Assembly (NCBI GenBank): GCA_963580245.1
Contig: CAUZJO010000031.1
Span: forward strand, 1 to 35,708
Direction of reading: 5' to 3'
Source: CAUZJO01 sp963580245
Lineage (GTDB): Bacteria > Sumerlaeota > Sumerlaeia > MVZB01
DNA: 35,708 nucleotides
Part shown: one piece after another, positions 8,363-17,084 of the stretch
How positions within the stretch are numbered: position 1 is the first letter of the stretch
Layout of the letters: each line of letters starts with the position of its first letter
Position numbers and translations under genes: made by a program
Notes under the pieces: generated by a model
Seen by the model: the letters and a program-made list of their open reading frames with translations, nothing else
What the model was told of the DNA's origin: nothing
The model's database searches: none

Positions 8363-9786
8363 ATGAATGCACACGCCCAGCCGGGTGAACCCCACCAGCC
8401 TCGCGATCGGGCCTACTTGTACCTGGTCGTCATGGTGGCGGCGGTCGGCGGCTTCCTCTTTGGTTTTGACACCATGATCTTCTCCAGTGCGTTGATCTAT
8501 CTAAAGGAAACCTTCTCGCTGAGTGATGCCCAAACCGGGTTCGCGGGTTCGGGAGTCATTCTGGGATGCCTGGTCGGGACGTTTGCGGCCACCTTCGCCA
8601 GCGATTTGCTGGGGCGCAAGAAAACGATGATCCTCGCCGCCTTGTTATTCGCCGTCTCCGCGGTTGGGACCGCCATCCCTCAGACGTTCTGGCAGTGGAA
8701 CGCTTTCCGTATCCTGGGCGGCATCGGCATCGGCGTCGCCATGGTCATCTCGCCCGTTTACATCGCCGAGATCGCGCCAACTTCCATCCGCGGCAACCTG
8801 GTGACGCTCAATCAGTTCATCATCGTCGCCGGCGCGCTGTTCGCCCTGTTCATCGGCTTCCTCTTAGCCAAATACGTCGCGCAAAGTTATAGCTGGCGCT
8901 TGATGTTCCTTTCCGAGTGCGTCCCGATCGCCTGTTTGGCCGTGGGTTTGACATATATTCCGGAAAGCCCCCGTTGGCTGGTCGAGAAAGACCGGGGCGA
9001 TCTCGCCCTGGAAATCCTCACGCGGATCAACGGCCCGGCGCAGGGCGAGATCGAAGTCCAAGCCATCACCGAATCGATCAAGCTTGAAGAAGAACAACAA
9101 GCGGCGAGCTACAAGGAGTTGCTTCTGCCGGGGGTCCGCGTGGCGATGGTCGTCGCGATCGGCCTGGCCGTCTTTCAACAGATCTCGGGCGGGATGCCGC
9201 TGGCACTTTACGCCCCGTTGATCTACCAGGGGGCGGGGTTTACGGATACACCCGACAGCATCAAGGCCACGATCTTCATCTATGTCTGGAGCATGGTTTG
9301 CGTCGTGATCGTCATGCTACTCGTCGAGCGGGTGGGACGCCGCCCCATGCTGCTGTGGGGGATGTCGGGCATGGTCGGTGGCCACCTTGTTCTTGCCTAT
9401 TGTTTCCACCGCGAATTGACGGGGATTATCGTTCCCATAGTCGTGACGCTGACGATCGGGATGAGCAATCTCAGCATCTCACCCCTGGCTGGGTTATTCT
9501 GGCCGAGATATTCCCCACGCGCATCCGCGGGCGGGCGATGGGCGTCACCACGTTCATACTCTTCGTCTCGATGTATACGGTCAACCAACTGTTCCCGCTC
9601 GTGAAAGCCTACTTCGAAGAGAATTACGGGTCCCCAAGCGGCATCTTTTTGATCCATGCGGGTATCTGCGTATTGGCCGTCGTATTCATTTACTTCATGG
9701 TGCCTGAAACCAAAGGCAAATCGCTGGAAGAAATCGCGAACGCCTTGATTAGAAAGTCCAAGGGCGAGAGCGACGGGCGAGATTAA
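8363..9786 (+). pseudogene. MFS sugar porter gene with a frameshift near 9490
   Basis: A sugar porter of the XylE/GLUT type, 12 membrane helices expected. The first frame (ATG at 8363, GGAG 8 bases upstream) shows GFLFGFDTMIFSSAL, the LGRKKTM loop, PVYIAEIAPTSIRG, PESPRWLVEKDRG, QQISGG and VERVGRRPML. It then loses sense after MSNLSISPL. The continuation GWVILAEIFPTRIRGRAMG, the last helices and PETKGKSLEEIA are in another frame up to 9786. One extra base at about 9490-9496 (making CTGGGCTGG) would restore SISPLGWVILAEIFP and a 474-residue protein, the normal length. The gene is either inactivated by a one-base deletion or affected by a sequence error. Confidence 0.85.
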
Positions 9787-10116
9787 TGGGTGCATCTCAC
9801 GGCTCCTCGAGATGCGTCCTTGCCCCCCCGGAGGCACGAATCAATTCTGTCCTCATACTCGACCCCGCAGGGGTCGAATGTGATTAGCCGTGGGTATCAA
9901 CCCACGGTTCGCGGTCCCTTAATTACAACAACCCTGATAGGGTCGAACAATTACGTGATGCGGCCTGTTCGACCCCTTCAGCGTCGTGACCTCTTGGGGT
10001 TCCATGTCCAGGGGTTGACACCCCTGGCTAATCACATTGCTCCCCTTCGGGGAGCCAGAGAACTGACTTGTTACTGCCTGCCCGTGCGTGCATCTCGCGA
10101 ATCCGTGAGATACACC
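9787..10116. repeat. Large imperfect palindrome built from paired hairpins
   Basis: This fills the gap between the convergent MFS and apbE genes. Inner unit A (9859-9907) and the reverse complement of inner unit B (10008-10055) share the core AATGTGATTAGCC flanked by two hairpins each. The hairpins are 9859-9877 and 9888-9907 in A, and 10008-10027 and 10039-10055 in B. Stems differ in sequence between A and B but keep pairing. Further in, 9931-9949 pairs with about 9967-9985. Further out, 9788-9816 (GCATCTC...GAGATGC) pairs with 10087-10115. The order is symmetrical about 9958. Likely a dispersed palindromic element that could also act as a bidirectional terminator. Confidence 0.75.
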
Positions 10117-10125
10117 CGAGATTGA

Positions 10126-11094
10126 TCAACCTCGACTCTCGAATCCAAATCGTTCGAGCTCTGATCGGTTTGCCCCGGTCACAAGTCGCATGGCCGTCAC
10201 GCCGTCACGCCGGTGACACGTGGATTCGATCTCTTCGCGGGTCATCACCATAAAGGCCGTCGAAAGCGCGTCGGAGAGGGCGGCGGTCGGGGCGATCGCC
10301 CAGGCGGCCACCCTGTCGGAGGGGCCGCCGGCGGGCCGGTCGGCGCGCGGGTCGATAATGTGCCGGCCGTGGATGAGCAATCCTGAACCGCTGAGAGCTT
10401 GATCCCTCAGCGACACTCGTTCGAGCACCCGTTGCGGGTCGGCGGGGTCGCGCAAGGCGAGTGTCCAGTCCGCGCCCATGCCGTAGGCGGTGCTATGGCC
10501 GCCGTGGACCAGGGACGAAGCGATCCCCCACTCGCGCAACAGGGCCGCCATTCGGTCGACCGCATGGCCCTTGCCGATCCCGCCGAGATCAACGCAAACG
10601 CCGTCGTTGGTCACGCCGCCGGCCACCCCGATGACGCGGGCGGCCTCATCGATTTGGAGTCGGTGCATGCCGCATCGGGCGCGGGCCGCCCGGAAGCCGG
10701 GATCGAGATCGGGATCCTCGACCCCTTCGTTCACGCGCCACCAATCCAGCAGCGGGCCGATGGTCACATCGAAGGCACCTTCCGTTTGGGATGTTACTTG
10801 ACGGGCCGTCTTGAGGCATTCCAGGGCCGCCGGTCCCACGCCGATCGCCTCCCCGGCGGCCAGGCGGTTGATGCGGCTGATGTCGCTGGTTTCAATGAAG
10901 CGGCTCAGCTCCTGCTCGAGCCGATCGAGTTCAGCGAACGCCTCGGCGGCGGCCTGACCGGCGAATGTCGCGTCGGGCTCGACGACGTGGATTTCAAACG
11001 TCGTCGCCATGGCATGATGACGAAAACGACGCAGGGGCGCGGTCGATGTTTGCCGGTCCGTTTCCAGTGAAAACGCGTCGGTCACCTTCTCCAT
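10126..11094 (-). CDS. apbE: FAD:protein FMN transferase (ApbE)
   Basis: 322 residues. ApbE moves FMN from FAD onto a Thr or Ser of target flavoproteins (for example RnfG or NqrB/C). The sequence shows MATTFEIHVV, TSDISRINRL, TEGAFDVTIGPLLDWWR, DLGGIGKGHAVDRM, SSLVHGGHSTAYGMG, the SGSGLLIHGRHIIDPR region and ALSDALSTAFMVM with the metal-binding Asp and Thr. Many ApbE proteins are lipoproteins; this one has no signal peptide or lipobox. The ATG at 11094 lies 3 bases after the stop of the glycosyltransferase gene, so the two are almost certainly translated from one message. No obvious flavinylation target is in the window. Confidence 0.9.
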   Translation of the reverse strand: MEKVTDAFSLETDRQTSTAPLRRFRHHAMATTFEIHVVEPDATFAGQAAAEAFAELDRLEQELSRFIETSDISRINRLAAGEAIGVGPAALECLKTARQVTSQTEGAFDVTIGPLLDWWRVNEGVEDPDLDPGFRAARARCGMHRLQIDEAARVIGVAGGVTNDGVCVDLGGIGKGHAVDRMAALLREWGIASSLVHGGHSTAYGMGADWTLALRDPADPQRVLERVSLRDQALSGSGLLIHGRHIIDPRADRPAGGPSDRVAAWAIAPTAALSDALSTAFMVMTREEIESTCHRRDGVTAMRLVTGANRSELERFGFESRG

Positions 11095-11097
11095 GAA

Positions 11098-12717
11098 TCA
11101 CCGTCCCCCAACCGTTTCCACCGTCTTCAAGTAAGCCTTCCACAACTCCTCATCGATATAGACCACGAGCAGCACTTCGGGACGCAGGCCGCGGAACTCG
11201 ACCTGGTAGCGCCCCTCGAGGCGGCTTGCAAGCGCTTCTTCGTGGGGCGGCATCGTAATGATGACGGGCGCGTCGGCCGGGCCGGGCGGGAGGTCTTGGG
11301 GCGAGTGCCAGTAACCGACCCGCTCCATGCGACGCAGGTAAAACGGGAGGGGCCAGTAGTCGTCACTGACGATGCGCACGAGCATGCCGCGGCCATCGGG
11401 GTGCAGCTGCGCCAACGCCTCGATCCGATCGGCCAGGCGCGCGGGGCCATGCGTTGAATGGGCATAGACGTAGGGATTGCGCGTATCGACGTTGAAAACC
11501 TTGTGCATGTTGGAGCGCCAGGCCTGGGCCGCAAGCTGGGCGCCGAGGCCCAGCAGAACGAGCGCCATCACCCAACGCGGAACGCCCGCCGGAATCCACC
11601 GCGCAACGACCACCAACCCAATCCCAGCGAGCAAAATCATCCCATGCAGAAAGCTGAGCATCAGCCAGGGGGTCTTGTAGGGAATCAGAGAATACATCGC
11701 GGTGATCAGGATGGTGTAGATAACCATGAAGCGCGACAGGGGCAAATCCATCCCATCGGTGCCGGACTTCCTCACGATGCCGATCACCCCGATCAACGCC
11801 AACGCGAGAATCAACCCCTCGCTCCACCACGGCCCGGGACCGTATTTGGCAAAAGCCAGCATGCGCAGATAGTAATACCAGGGATGTTCGTGAAGACTCT
11901 GGGTACCCTGACCGCCGGCCCGGCTGAGGTAATGCCCGTAGGTCAATATGGAATCGAGGGGACCTCTGGCGTGCGTGAAGAACGAGGAGAAGAATATGAT
12001 CGAGGTGGCGGTGGCGACAACCAGACCGAGGACGACATGGATCCGTAGGCGTCCCGTGGCCGACACGGGTTCACTGCGCTCCCCTTCTCTTCGCGTCCAG
12101 ATCCTCCCCAAGATAAGTGCGACCGCCATCGCGACGTATGCCAAAACGCAGGTCTCCTTGGTGGCGTGCATCAACCCAAGCCCCGCTCCGCACAGAAGGG
12201 CCCACCCGAGCCTCGGCGAGCGGACATAACGCCAACCAGTCGCGATCACCACAAAGCCGAAGAAGACGAGCAACATCTCCTGGACGTAATAGAGGCTATA
12301 AAACGCCATGGCCGGCGAGATGGCCGTCAGCCCGGCGGCGCCGGCCGCGGCCCAACCGAGCCCATCGACGATCATTGCGAACAAGAGGATCACGCCCAGC
12401 CCGAAGATCAGCGGAACCAGACGGAACGTGAGAGGGCGCGATTGGGCGAAGCTCTCGACGCCGCTCATCCAAGCCACCGGGAGGGTCAGGAAGTACAGCG
12501 TCGGGCCGTGAAACTCGTAGGGGTCATACTGATATCGGCCGGTGTCGATCAATTCTCCCGTCTTGACCGCCTGGACCGATTCGTCCTGATGCAGGGGCCT
12601 GCGTTCAATCGCCGGCAAGCGCAAACCCAACCCCACAAGGGCGGCGACAAGGATCAGCAGCGCAATGGCCCGTGTGGAGTGAACGATCGGTCTGACGCTT
12701 TGTCGATCGACGGTCAT
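11098..12717 (-). CDS. Agl23-like (TIGR03663) membrane glycosyltransferase
   Basis: About 539 residues from the ATG at 12717 (the frame is open to a GTG at 12771, start uncertain). This is a GT-C fold protein of the GT39/PMT-like group. A first membrane helix is followed by the periplasmic loop motif RRPLHQDESVQAVKTG, whose acidic pair is the usual catalytic site, then YDPYEFHGPTLYFLTLP, which is typical of the family called flippase-activity-associated Agl23. About ten further helices follow, then a soluble C-terminal domain of about 130 residues. Such enzymes transfer a lipid-linked sugar on the outer face of the cytoplasmic membrane; the acceptor is unknown. It sits between copA and apbE on the same strand. 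Confidence 0.8.
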   Translation of the reverse strand: MTVDRQSVRPIVHSTRAIALLILVAALVGLGLRLPAIERRPLHQDESVQAVKTGELIDTGRYQYDPYEFHGPTLYFLTLPVAWMSGVESFAQSRPLTFRLVPLIFGLGVILLFAMIVDGLGWAAAGAAGLTAISPAMAFYSLYYVQEMLLVFFGFVVIATGWRYVRSPRLGWALLCGAGLGLMHATKETCVLAYVAMAVALILGRIWTRREGERSEPVSATGRLRIHVVLGLVVATATSIIFFSSFFTHARGPLDSILTYGHYLSRAGGQGTQSLHEHPWYYYLRMLAFAKYGPGPWWSEGLILALALIGVIGIVRKSGTDGMDLPLSRFMVIYTILITAMYSLIPYKTPWLMLSFLHGMILLAGIGLVVVARWIPAGVPRWVMALVLLGLGAQLAAQAWRSNMHKVFNVDTRNPYVYAHSTHGPARLADRIEALAQLHPDGRGMLVRIVSDDYWPLPFYLRRMERVGYWHSPQDLPPGPADAPVIITMPPHEEALASRLEGRYQVEFRGLRPEVLLVVYIDEELWKAYLKTVETVGGR

Positions 12718-12773
12718 GTCAGAACCATCAAGACTCTGTCGCCAAAAGGGGATCCATTGAAAGGCAACCACGC

Positions 12774-12834
12774 ATCACGCGAACGATGGAAGTATCCCAC
12801 ATCCGCGTCCATTCGCGTGATTCGCGGTCAAATC
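12774..12834. repeat. Short CGCG-rich repeat with a 10-base inverted repeat
   Basis: In the copA-glycosyltransferase gap, ATCACGCGAA (12774-12783) is the exact reverse complement of TTCGCGTGAT (12812-12821). The right arm is part of a run of short units, CGCGTCC-ATTCGCGTG-ATTCGCGG (about 12803-12828). It looks like a dispersed intergenic repeat or a hairpin within the operon. Confidence 0.5.
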
Positions 12835-15426
12835 TCAAAGCTTGACCCGTTTGAGCAGCAGGGCGTTGCCGATGACGCAAACATCGGAGAGCGCCATGGC
12901 GGCGGCGGCGGCGATGATCGGGACGTAACCCAGCGCGGCCACCGGGATCAGGACGACGTTATAACAGAAAGCCCAGAACAGGTTCTGCTTGATCTTGCGC
13001 ACCATCGCTCGCGACAGATCGATCGCCCGCGCCACGCCCATCAGGTCCCCTCCCACCAGCGTGATCGTTCCGGCCTCAATGGCGATATCCGAACCTGAAC
13101 TCATCACCAGCCCCAGGTCGGCGGCCGCCAACGCCGGGGCGTCGTTGATCCCATCGCCGACCATCGCCACGGCCCTGCCCGTCTCTTGCCTCAGCCGTGC
13201 GATGCACTCGGCTTTCTGATCGGGGCGAATCTCCGCCAGCACGCGCTCGGGCCGCAAACCCACCTGTTGGGCCACGGCTTGGGCCGTTGCTTGGTTGTCG
13301 CCGGTAATCATCCAAACGTCCAGGCCATGGTGGTCTTGAAGCCGCGCGATGGCATCACGGGCCGCGGGCTTGATCCGGTCGGCCAAGGCCAGCAAACCGA
13401 CCGGTGCCAGGCCGGCCCCGTCGCGGTCGGGCCCCGCCAGGCAGACGACGGTCTGGCCACCCAATACGAGTTCGGCCAGCCTTTCGGACGCGGGCCCATC
13501 GAGATCGATGCCTTCGGAAGCCATCAGCGCCGGCGAGCCAACCAGCCACGTCTCGCCGTCCAGCTCGGCCCTGATCCCGGCCCCCGAAAGCACCTCGAAC
13601 CCCCTGACCGCGCACAACTCAGTCCCCCGTTCTCGGACCGCCGCGACGATGGCGCGGGCCAAGGGGTGCTCGCTGTTCTGCTCGATCGACCCGGCCAGCC
13701 GCAGCACCTCCTCCTCGCGCCCGCCATCAAGCGGGACCACCGCCGTCAGCGACGGCCGACCTTCGGTCACCGTGCCCGTCTTGTCGAGCACGATCACCCC
13801 CAGGCCACCGGCACGCTCGAGCGCCTGCGGCTCGCGAATCAGAATCCCGTGGCGCGCGCCCTGGCCGGTCCCGACCAGGATCGCCGTCGGGGTGGCCAAC
13901 CCCAGGGCGCATGGACAGGCGATAATCAACACCGCCACCGCCCGCAGCAGGCCCGCCGACCAATCACCCCCCAACAATCCCCACGCGACCACCGTCAGAA
14001 GCGCCACGCCAAGCACGAGCGGCACGAAAACCGAAGCGACGCGGTCGGCCAACCGCTGGATGCGGGTCTTGGCGACCTGGGCCGACTCGACCAGCCGGAC
14101 AATCTGGGCCAGGGTGGTTGATTCACCGACCTTTGTCGCCCGGATTTTGAGCCAGCCGCTCTGGTTGAGCGTGGCCCCAACGACCGCATCGCCCGGCGCC
14201 TTGTCGACGGGGATCGGCTCCCCGGTCAACATCGACTCGTCGACGGCCGAGCCGCCTTCGATCACTTCGCCGTCGGTGGGGACCTTCTCGCCGGGCCGCA
14301 CGATGAGCAGATCGCCGACCTTCACCTCGTCGATCGGGATTTCCACTTCGCGCCCATCGCGCAAGATACGGGCCTGGCGCGCGCCGAGTTCAAACAGTCC
14401 CTCGAGCGCCCGGCCGGCCTGGCCCCGGGCTCGCGCTTCGAGCCATTTGCCCAGCGAGACCACCGAAAGAATCATCCCGGCCTCGTGGAAATGCGTGTGG
14501 CCCGCCCCGCCGATCATTCCGCCCAGCGCCAGACCCAGCAGCACCAGCGAAAAGACGTAAGCCGTCGTTGCCCCGAGGATGATCAGGGTATCCATGTTGG
14601 TGGAGAGGCGGCGGCCCGCGAGCCAGGCGCTGCGATAATAGGGACCCCCGACGTAGAGCATGATCACCGTGGCAAGCATGGCCCCCAGAAGCCCGTGGAT
14701 GGGCACGGCCTCGCGCACGACGGCCGGCCCGAGTTCAAAGACGCCGATCGGAACCACCAGCACCAGCCCGATCAGCGCGCGACGCAGCCACCCACCCGCC
14801 TCCTTTTCGCGACGCTCGCGGGCGGCCTGCCTTAGTGATTCGCGACTCAACGCCGGTGTCGGCACGACCGCTCCCCCGTCCGGTTGGGCCGGTTCGGTCC
14901 CGAGGACTTCATACCCGACATCGGCCACCGCCGCGCGCAGGTCGCCCACCAGCTCCGCTCCCGCCGCCCCAGGCTGGAGGCGAACAAAACCGGTATCCGT
15001 AGCGTAATTGACCCGGCACGCCTCCACCCCCTCGATCCCCCTCAGCGCCCGCTCGACGCCGACGGCACAGGTGTTGCAATCCATGCCCCCGATGGTGAGC
15101 TTGATGTCCCAATGGGCTTCGGCGTCCGTCGGCCGGGTTGTGGGATGAGGACGGGTCTCCACGGCCCGGTCGTTCGCGTGGGACCCAGCCGGGAGTTGCG
15201 GCCCAGCGACCGAAGCCCGAAATCCCAGCGTCCCAACCGCTTGCTGCAAGCGATGGGCCGAATCCGAGCCATTCTCAGGGAAGACAACCGCCCGCCCCGC
15301 CTCCAGGTCAACCCGCGCGACGGAGACCCCCTCGACGCCCTCCAACGCGCGTCGTACCGAATCGGCGCAGCTCTGGCACGTCATGCCGTCGATGTTAAGG
15401 GTAATGATGTCGCTCTTGGAGCCCAT
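12835..15426 (-). CDS. copA: Copper-type P1B ATPase with two N-terminal metal-binding domains
   Basis: 863 residues. Two heavy-metal-associated domains come first (GMTCQSCADS at about 14-23, GMDCNTCAVG at about 113-122). Eight membrane helices, the actuator TGEPIPVDK, the membrane metal motif ACPCALGLATP, phosphorylation site DKTGTVTEG, SEHPLARAI, and hinge GDGINDAPALAAADLGL follow. CPC plus FCYNVVLIP points to Cu(I) export. The last helix has MALSDVCVIGNALLL where Cu(I) pumps usually have MxxSS, so one Ser is Asp. ATG at 15426 with no strong ribosome site. It is first of a minus-strand cluster with the Agl23-like and apbE genes. Confidence 0.9.
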   Translation of the reverse strand: MGSKSDIITLNIDGMTCQSCADSVRRALEGVEGVSVARVDLEAGRAVVFPENGSDSAHRLQQAVGTLGFRASVAGPQLPAGSHANDRAVETRPHPTTRPTDAEAHWDIKLTIGGMDCNTCAVGVERALRGIEGVEACRVNYATDTGFVRLQPGAAGAELVGDLRAAVADVGYEVLGTEPAQPDGGAVVPTPALSRESLRQAARERREKEAGGWLRRALIGLVLVVPIGVFELGPAVVREAVPIHGLLGAMLATVIMLYVGGPYYRSAWLAGRRLSTNMDTLIILGATTAYVFSLVLLGLALGGMIGGAGHTHFHEAGMILSVVSLGKWLEARARGQAGRALEGLFELGARQARILRDGREVEIPIDEVKVGDLLIVRPGEKVPTDGEVIEGGSAVDESMLTGEPIPVDKAPGDAVVGATLNQSGWLKIRATKVGESTTLAQIVRLVESAQVAKTRIQRLADRVASVFVPLVLGVALLTVVAWGLLGGDWSAGLLRAVAVLIIACPCALGLATPTAILVGTGQGARHGILIREPQALERAGGLGVIVLDKTGTVTEGRPSLTAVVPLDGGREEEVLRLAGSIEQNSEHPLARAIVAAVRERGTELCAVRGFEVLSGAGIRAELDGETWLVGSPALMASEGIDLDGPASERLAELVLGGQTVVCLAGPDRDGAGLAPVGLLALADRIKPAARDAIARLQDHHGLDVWMITGDNQATAQAVAQQVGLRPERVLAEIRPDQKAECIARLRQETGRAVAMVGDGINDAPALAAADLGLVMSSGSDIAIEAGTITLVGGDLMGVARAIDLSRAMVRKIKQNLFWAFCYNVVLIPVAALGYVPIIAAAAAMALSDVCVIGNALLLKRVKL

Positions 15427-15432
15427 TCAGAT

Positions 15433-15477
15433 CCGAAACTGAGACCAAGGGTGGAGTTTCGGCCTCAGACAGAGGCC
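15433..15477 (-). promoter_or_regulatory. Two adjoining hairpins in the copA leader
   Basis: CCGAAACT (15433-15440) pairs with AGTTTCGG (15455-15462), and GGCCTC (15461-15466) pairs with GAGGCC (15472-15477). An alternative pairing, CTGAG (15439-15443) with CTCAG (15464-15468), would exclude both. This could be an operator or leader structure for copA; no known metal regulator box was recognised. Confidence 0.3.
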
Positions 15478-15681
15478 CCTCCCCGATCACGGGAGACGAC
15501 CTCATTGTATCTTTACGGGAGCGGCGGGGGCGATACTAATCCGGCGTCGTGGGGAATCGAGACCGACAAGTCTCCTCGGACGGTGGGTAATCGGGGATCA
15601 TTTGCCCGGCATCAGCCCCCCACAGTTGAAATACAAAAGCCGCCCCACAAGCCCCGCGTGCACGACTTTATGGCTATATTT

Positions 15682-16191
15682 CTATTCCGGGCGCTTATCC
15701 AGGGAGCGGAAACTCATATGGATGATTTGGTTGTTGGCCAACACGTACATTGCACCGAGAGACGGATACACCACCACTTCATTGGTCCCTTGCTCCTGAA
15801 CGGATTCTGGTTCTCCATAGGCTGCTTACAAATCATCCAGACTCGATTTCATGCCTATGCCCTTCTCCGTTCGAAACTTGCATGCTTTGACCATCGGGCT
15901 TTTCGGATCGGCTTGATCACCAAAGTTCAACTCCACCGCGCCCGCTCCGCTGCTCCCAACCACAATGTTCATACCCAACCTTGGATATGGAAAGTTCCAT
16001 CTTTCCCCTGACGCAACGTCACCAAACACAGTGACGCCGTCCGCATCGCCATGCACGTCAACAATCTCATCGAGTTGCATTCCAAGTCTTACACCTCGGT
16101 CGCCCACGATTGTAGGGGTCTTTTTCTGCTCGCACACCGCAAACGAGCCAAGAACAAGAACAAATGTCATTCTCAATATCAGCCGATTCAT
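15682..16191 (-). pseudogene. Small exported two-repeat protein interrupted by an in-frame TAA
   Basis: ATG at 16191 with GGAGGG 6 bases upstream. The signal segment is MNRLILRMTFVLVLGSFAVC; the Cys suggests a lipoprotein, though the lipobox is imperfect. A first unit, GVRLGMQLDEIVDVHGDADGV, is followed about 60 residues later by a second, GIGMKSSLDDL, then TAA (15828-15826), then AAYGEPESV in the same frame. The frame then runs on with protein-like sequence (NEVVVYPSLGAMYVLANNQI) to a TAG at 15682. Aligning the two units puts the stop exactly at one residue position with no length change. Intact length would be about 169 residues. Function unknown. It is a recent nonsense mutation or a sequence error; read-through is less likely. 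Confidence 0.7.
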
Positions 16192-16197
16192 GGCATA

Positions 16198-16203
16198 CCC
16201 TCC
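16198..16203 (-). promoter_or_regulatory. Ribosome binding site of the interrupted small exported protein
   Basis: The minus strand reads GGAGGG, ending 6 bases before the ATG at 16191. It fixes that start over the longer open frame, which extends upstream to 16242. Confidence 0.65.
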
Positions 16204-16331
16204 ATTACTCGCTCGCTGCTTTGAACCTAGACGCATCCGCATCTATAACGCCCCTGATGCTTTTACCGCTCTGCATCACGCCGGCTCTGACCGCCGCGAT
16301 GCAATGTATGCCAGTCTAACCCGGATCGTCA

Positions 16332-16826
16332 TCATTGCTTCCTATACTTTCTAACGACTCCAATCAGACCGGCAATTCCAATCAGAATGATTGCCACCAC
16401 CGTCACGCCGGTTTTCGGAGTCCAGCCGCCAGACACTTGTTTATCCTCACCACTCGCATCCGAACTGGCATTGACCAGTTCCGCGTTCGACAAATCCGTC
16501 TTCGGTTCTGACAAAACCGTCTCCTCGTCCTGCTGCCCGCCAGTTGCGGAATCCTTGTTTGCAAGACCTTGCTCAGAGTCCAGCGCGATATCGGGTGCTC
16601 CAACAGTATACGTCACACCAACGATCACGTCCACGACCTCCGTGCCACTTGCATAGTCTATTGAGAACACTTCATCTGGCATGTCCTGGTTCAAAGATAG
16701 TATCTCCTCCACCGTATACTTTTCCGTTTGCATTATATACTCACTGCCGTCTTCTCTGTTCAGCACTATTTCCTTTGCGGCCTTCATAGGAATCCACACG
16801 CCCCGCACGTTTTCATATTCTTCAAT
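16332..16826 (-). pseudogene. C-terminal part of an exported, membrane-anchored protein, 5' end lost
   Basis: The frame begins after a TAA and reads IEEYENVRGVWIPMKAAKEIV, which looks like the middle of a beta-rich domain and not a natural start. It continues with DMPDEVFSIDYASGTEVVDV and VGVTYTVG, a low-complexity acidic linker, and a C-terminal anchor of one hydrophobic helix plus basic tail (GVTVVAIILIGIAGLIGVVRK, then YRKQ). The GVWIP and PDEVFSIDY patterns recall LolA-like outer-membrane lipoprotein-sorting families, an inference of moderate strength. An ATG at 16787 or GTG at 16808 could start a shorter product. Its likely N-terminal half lies beyond the IS remnant at 17085-17272. Confidence 0.55.
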
Positions 16827-16882
16827 TTATGTTCTTAAAGACCCAATTTTTAAATAGACTATGTTATGCTCATATTTCCCAT

Positions 16883-16909
16883 TTGAGAAATAGAAAGTCA
16901 TGGTATAAT
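16883..16909 (+). promoter_or_regulatory. Transposase promoter within the IS left end
   Basis: TTGAGA (16883-16888) and a perfect TATAAT (16904-16909) are spaced 15 bases apart, 35 bases before the transposase ATG. The same pair is at 35597-35623 in the second copy. Confidence 0.5.
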
Positions 16910-16943
16910 TTTTAAAATGGCCGATGAATAAAGGCTGAAGTCG

Positions 16944-17081
16944 ATGTTCGAGCAGCAAGAGTTGAGAGATCTGATGGGTGAGAGCAAAAAAGAGGCCTTG
17001 CGGGTCCAGTTTGATCCCAGTGTGAAGATGGAATTCCACGGCGCAAAGCTGACCAGTGCTGGTGGCCTGATTGTTTACCGA
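16944..17081 (+). pseudogene. IS1380-family transposase, N-terminal remnant of 46 residues
   Basis: Starts MFEQQELRDLMGESKKEALR and continues VQFDPSVKMEFHGAKLTSA then GGLIVYR. The FDPSxKxEFHGAKLTSxxGL block is the conserved N-terminal motif of IS1380-type DDE transposases, normally about 400-450 residues. After IVYR the frame continues in unrelated sequence (FKCSSSRGSS). The catalytic core is absent, so it is non-functional. Confidence 0.75.
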
Positions 17082-17084
17082 TTC

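Larger units (their letters stand above)
16871..17081 (+). mobile_element. Truncated IS1380-family element (left end)
   Basis: The first 124 bases (16871-16994) match 35585-35708 with a single difference (A at 16914, C at 35628), which defines the left end of a repeated element. The element carries a transposase start, then loses similarity to the family after about 17081. No right end is present here. It separates the two parts of a minus-strand gene. Confidence 0.8.

Noticed and set aside
9787..10116. CRISPR array
   Set aside because: Repeats are inverted and hairpin-forming, with no direct repeat-spacer periodicity.
15826..15828. Recoded stop (read-through) in the small exported protein
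   Set aside because: TAA is the most efficient stop, and no stem-loop or other read-through signal was seen; a mutation or error is simpler.
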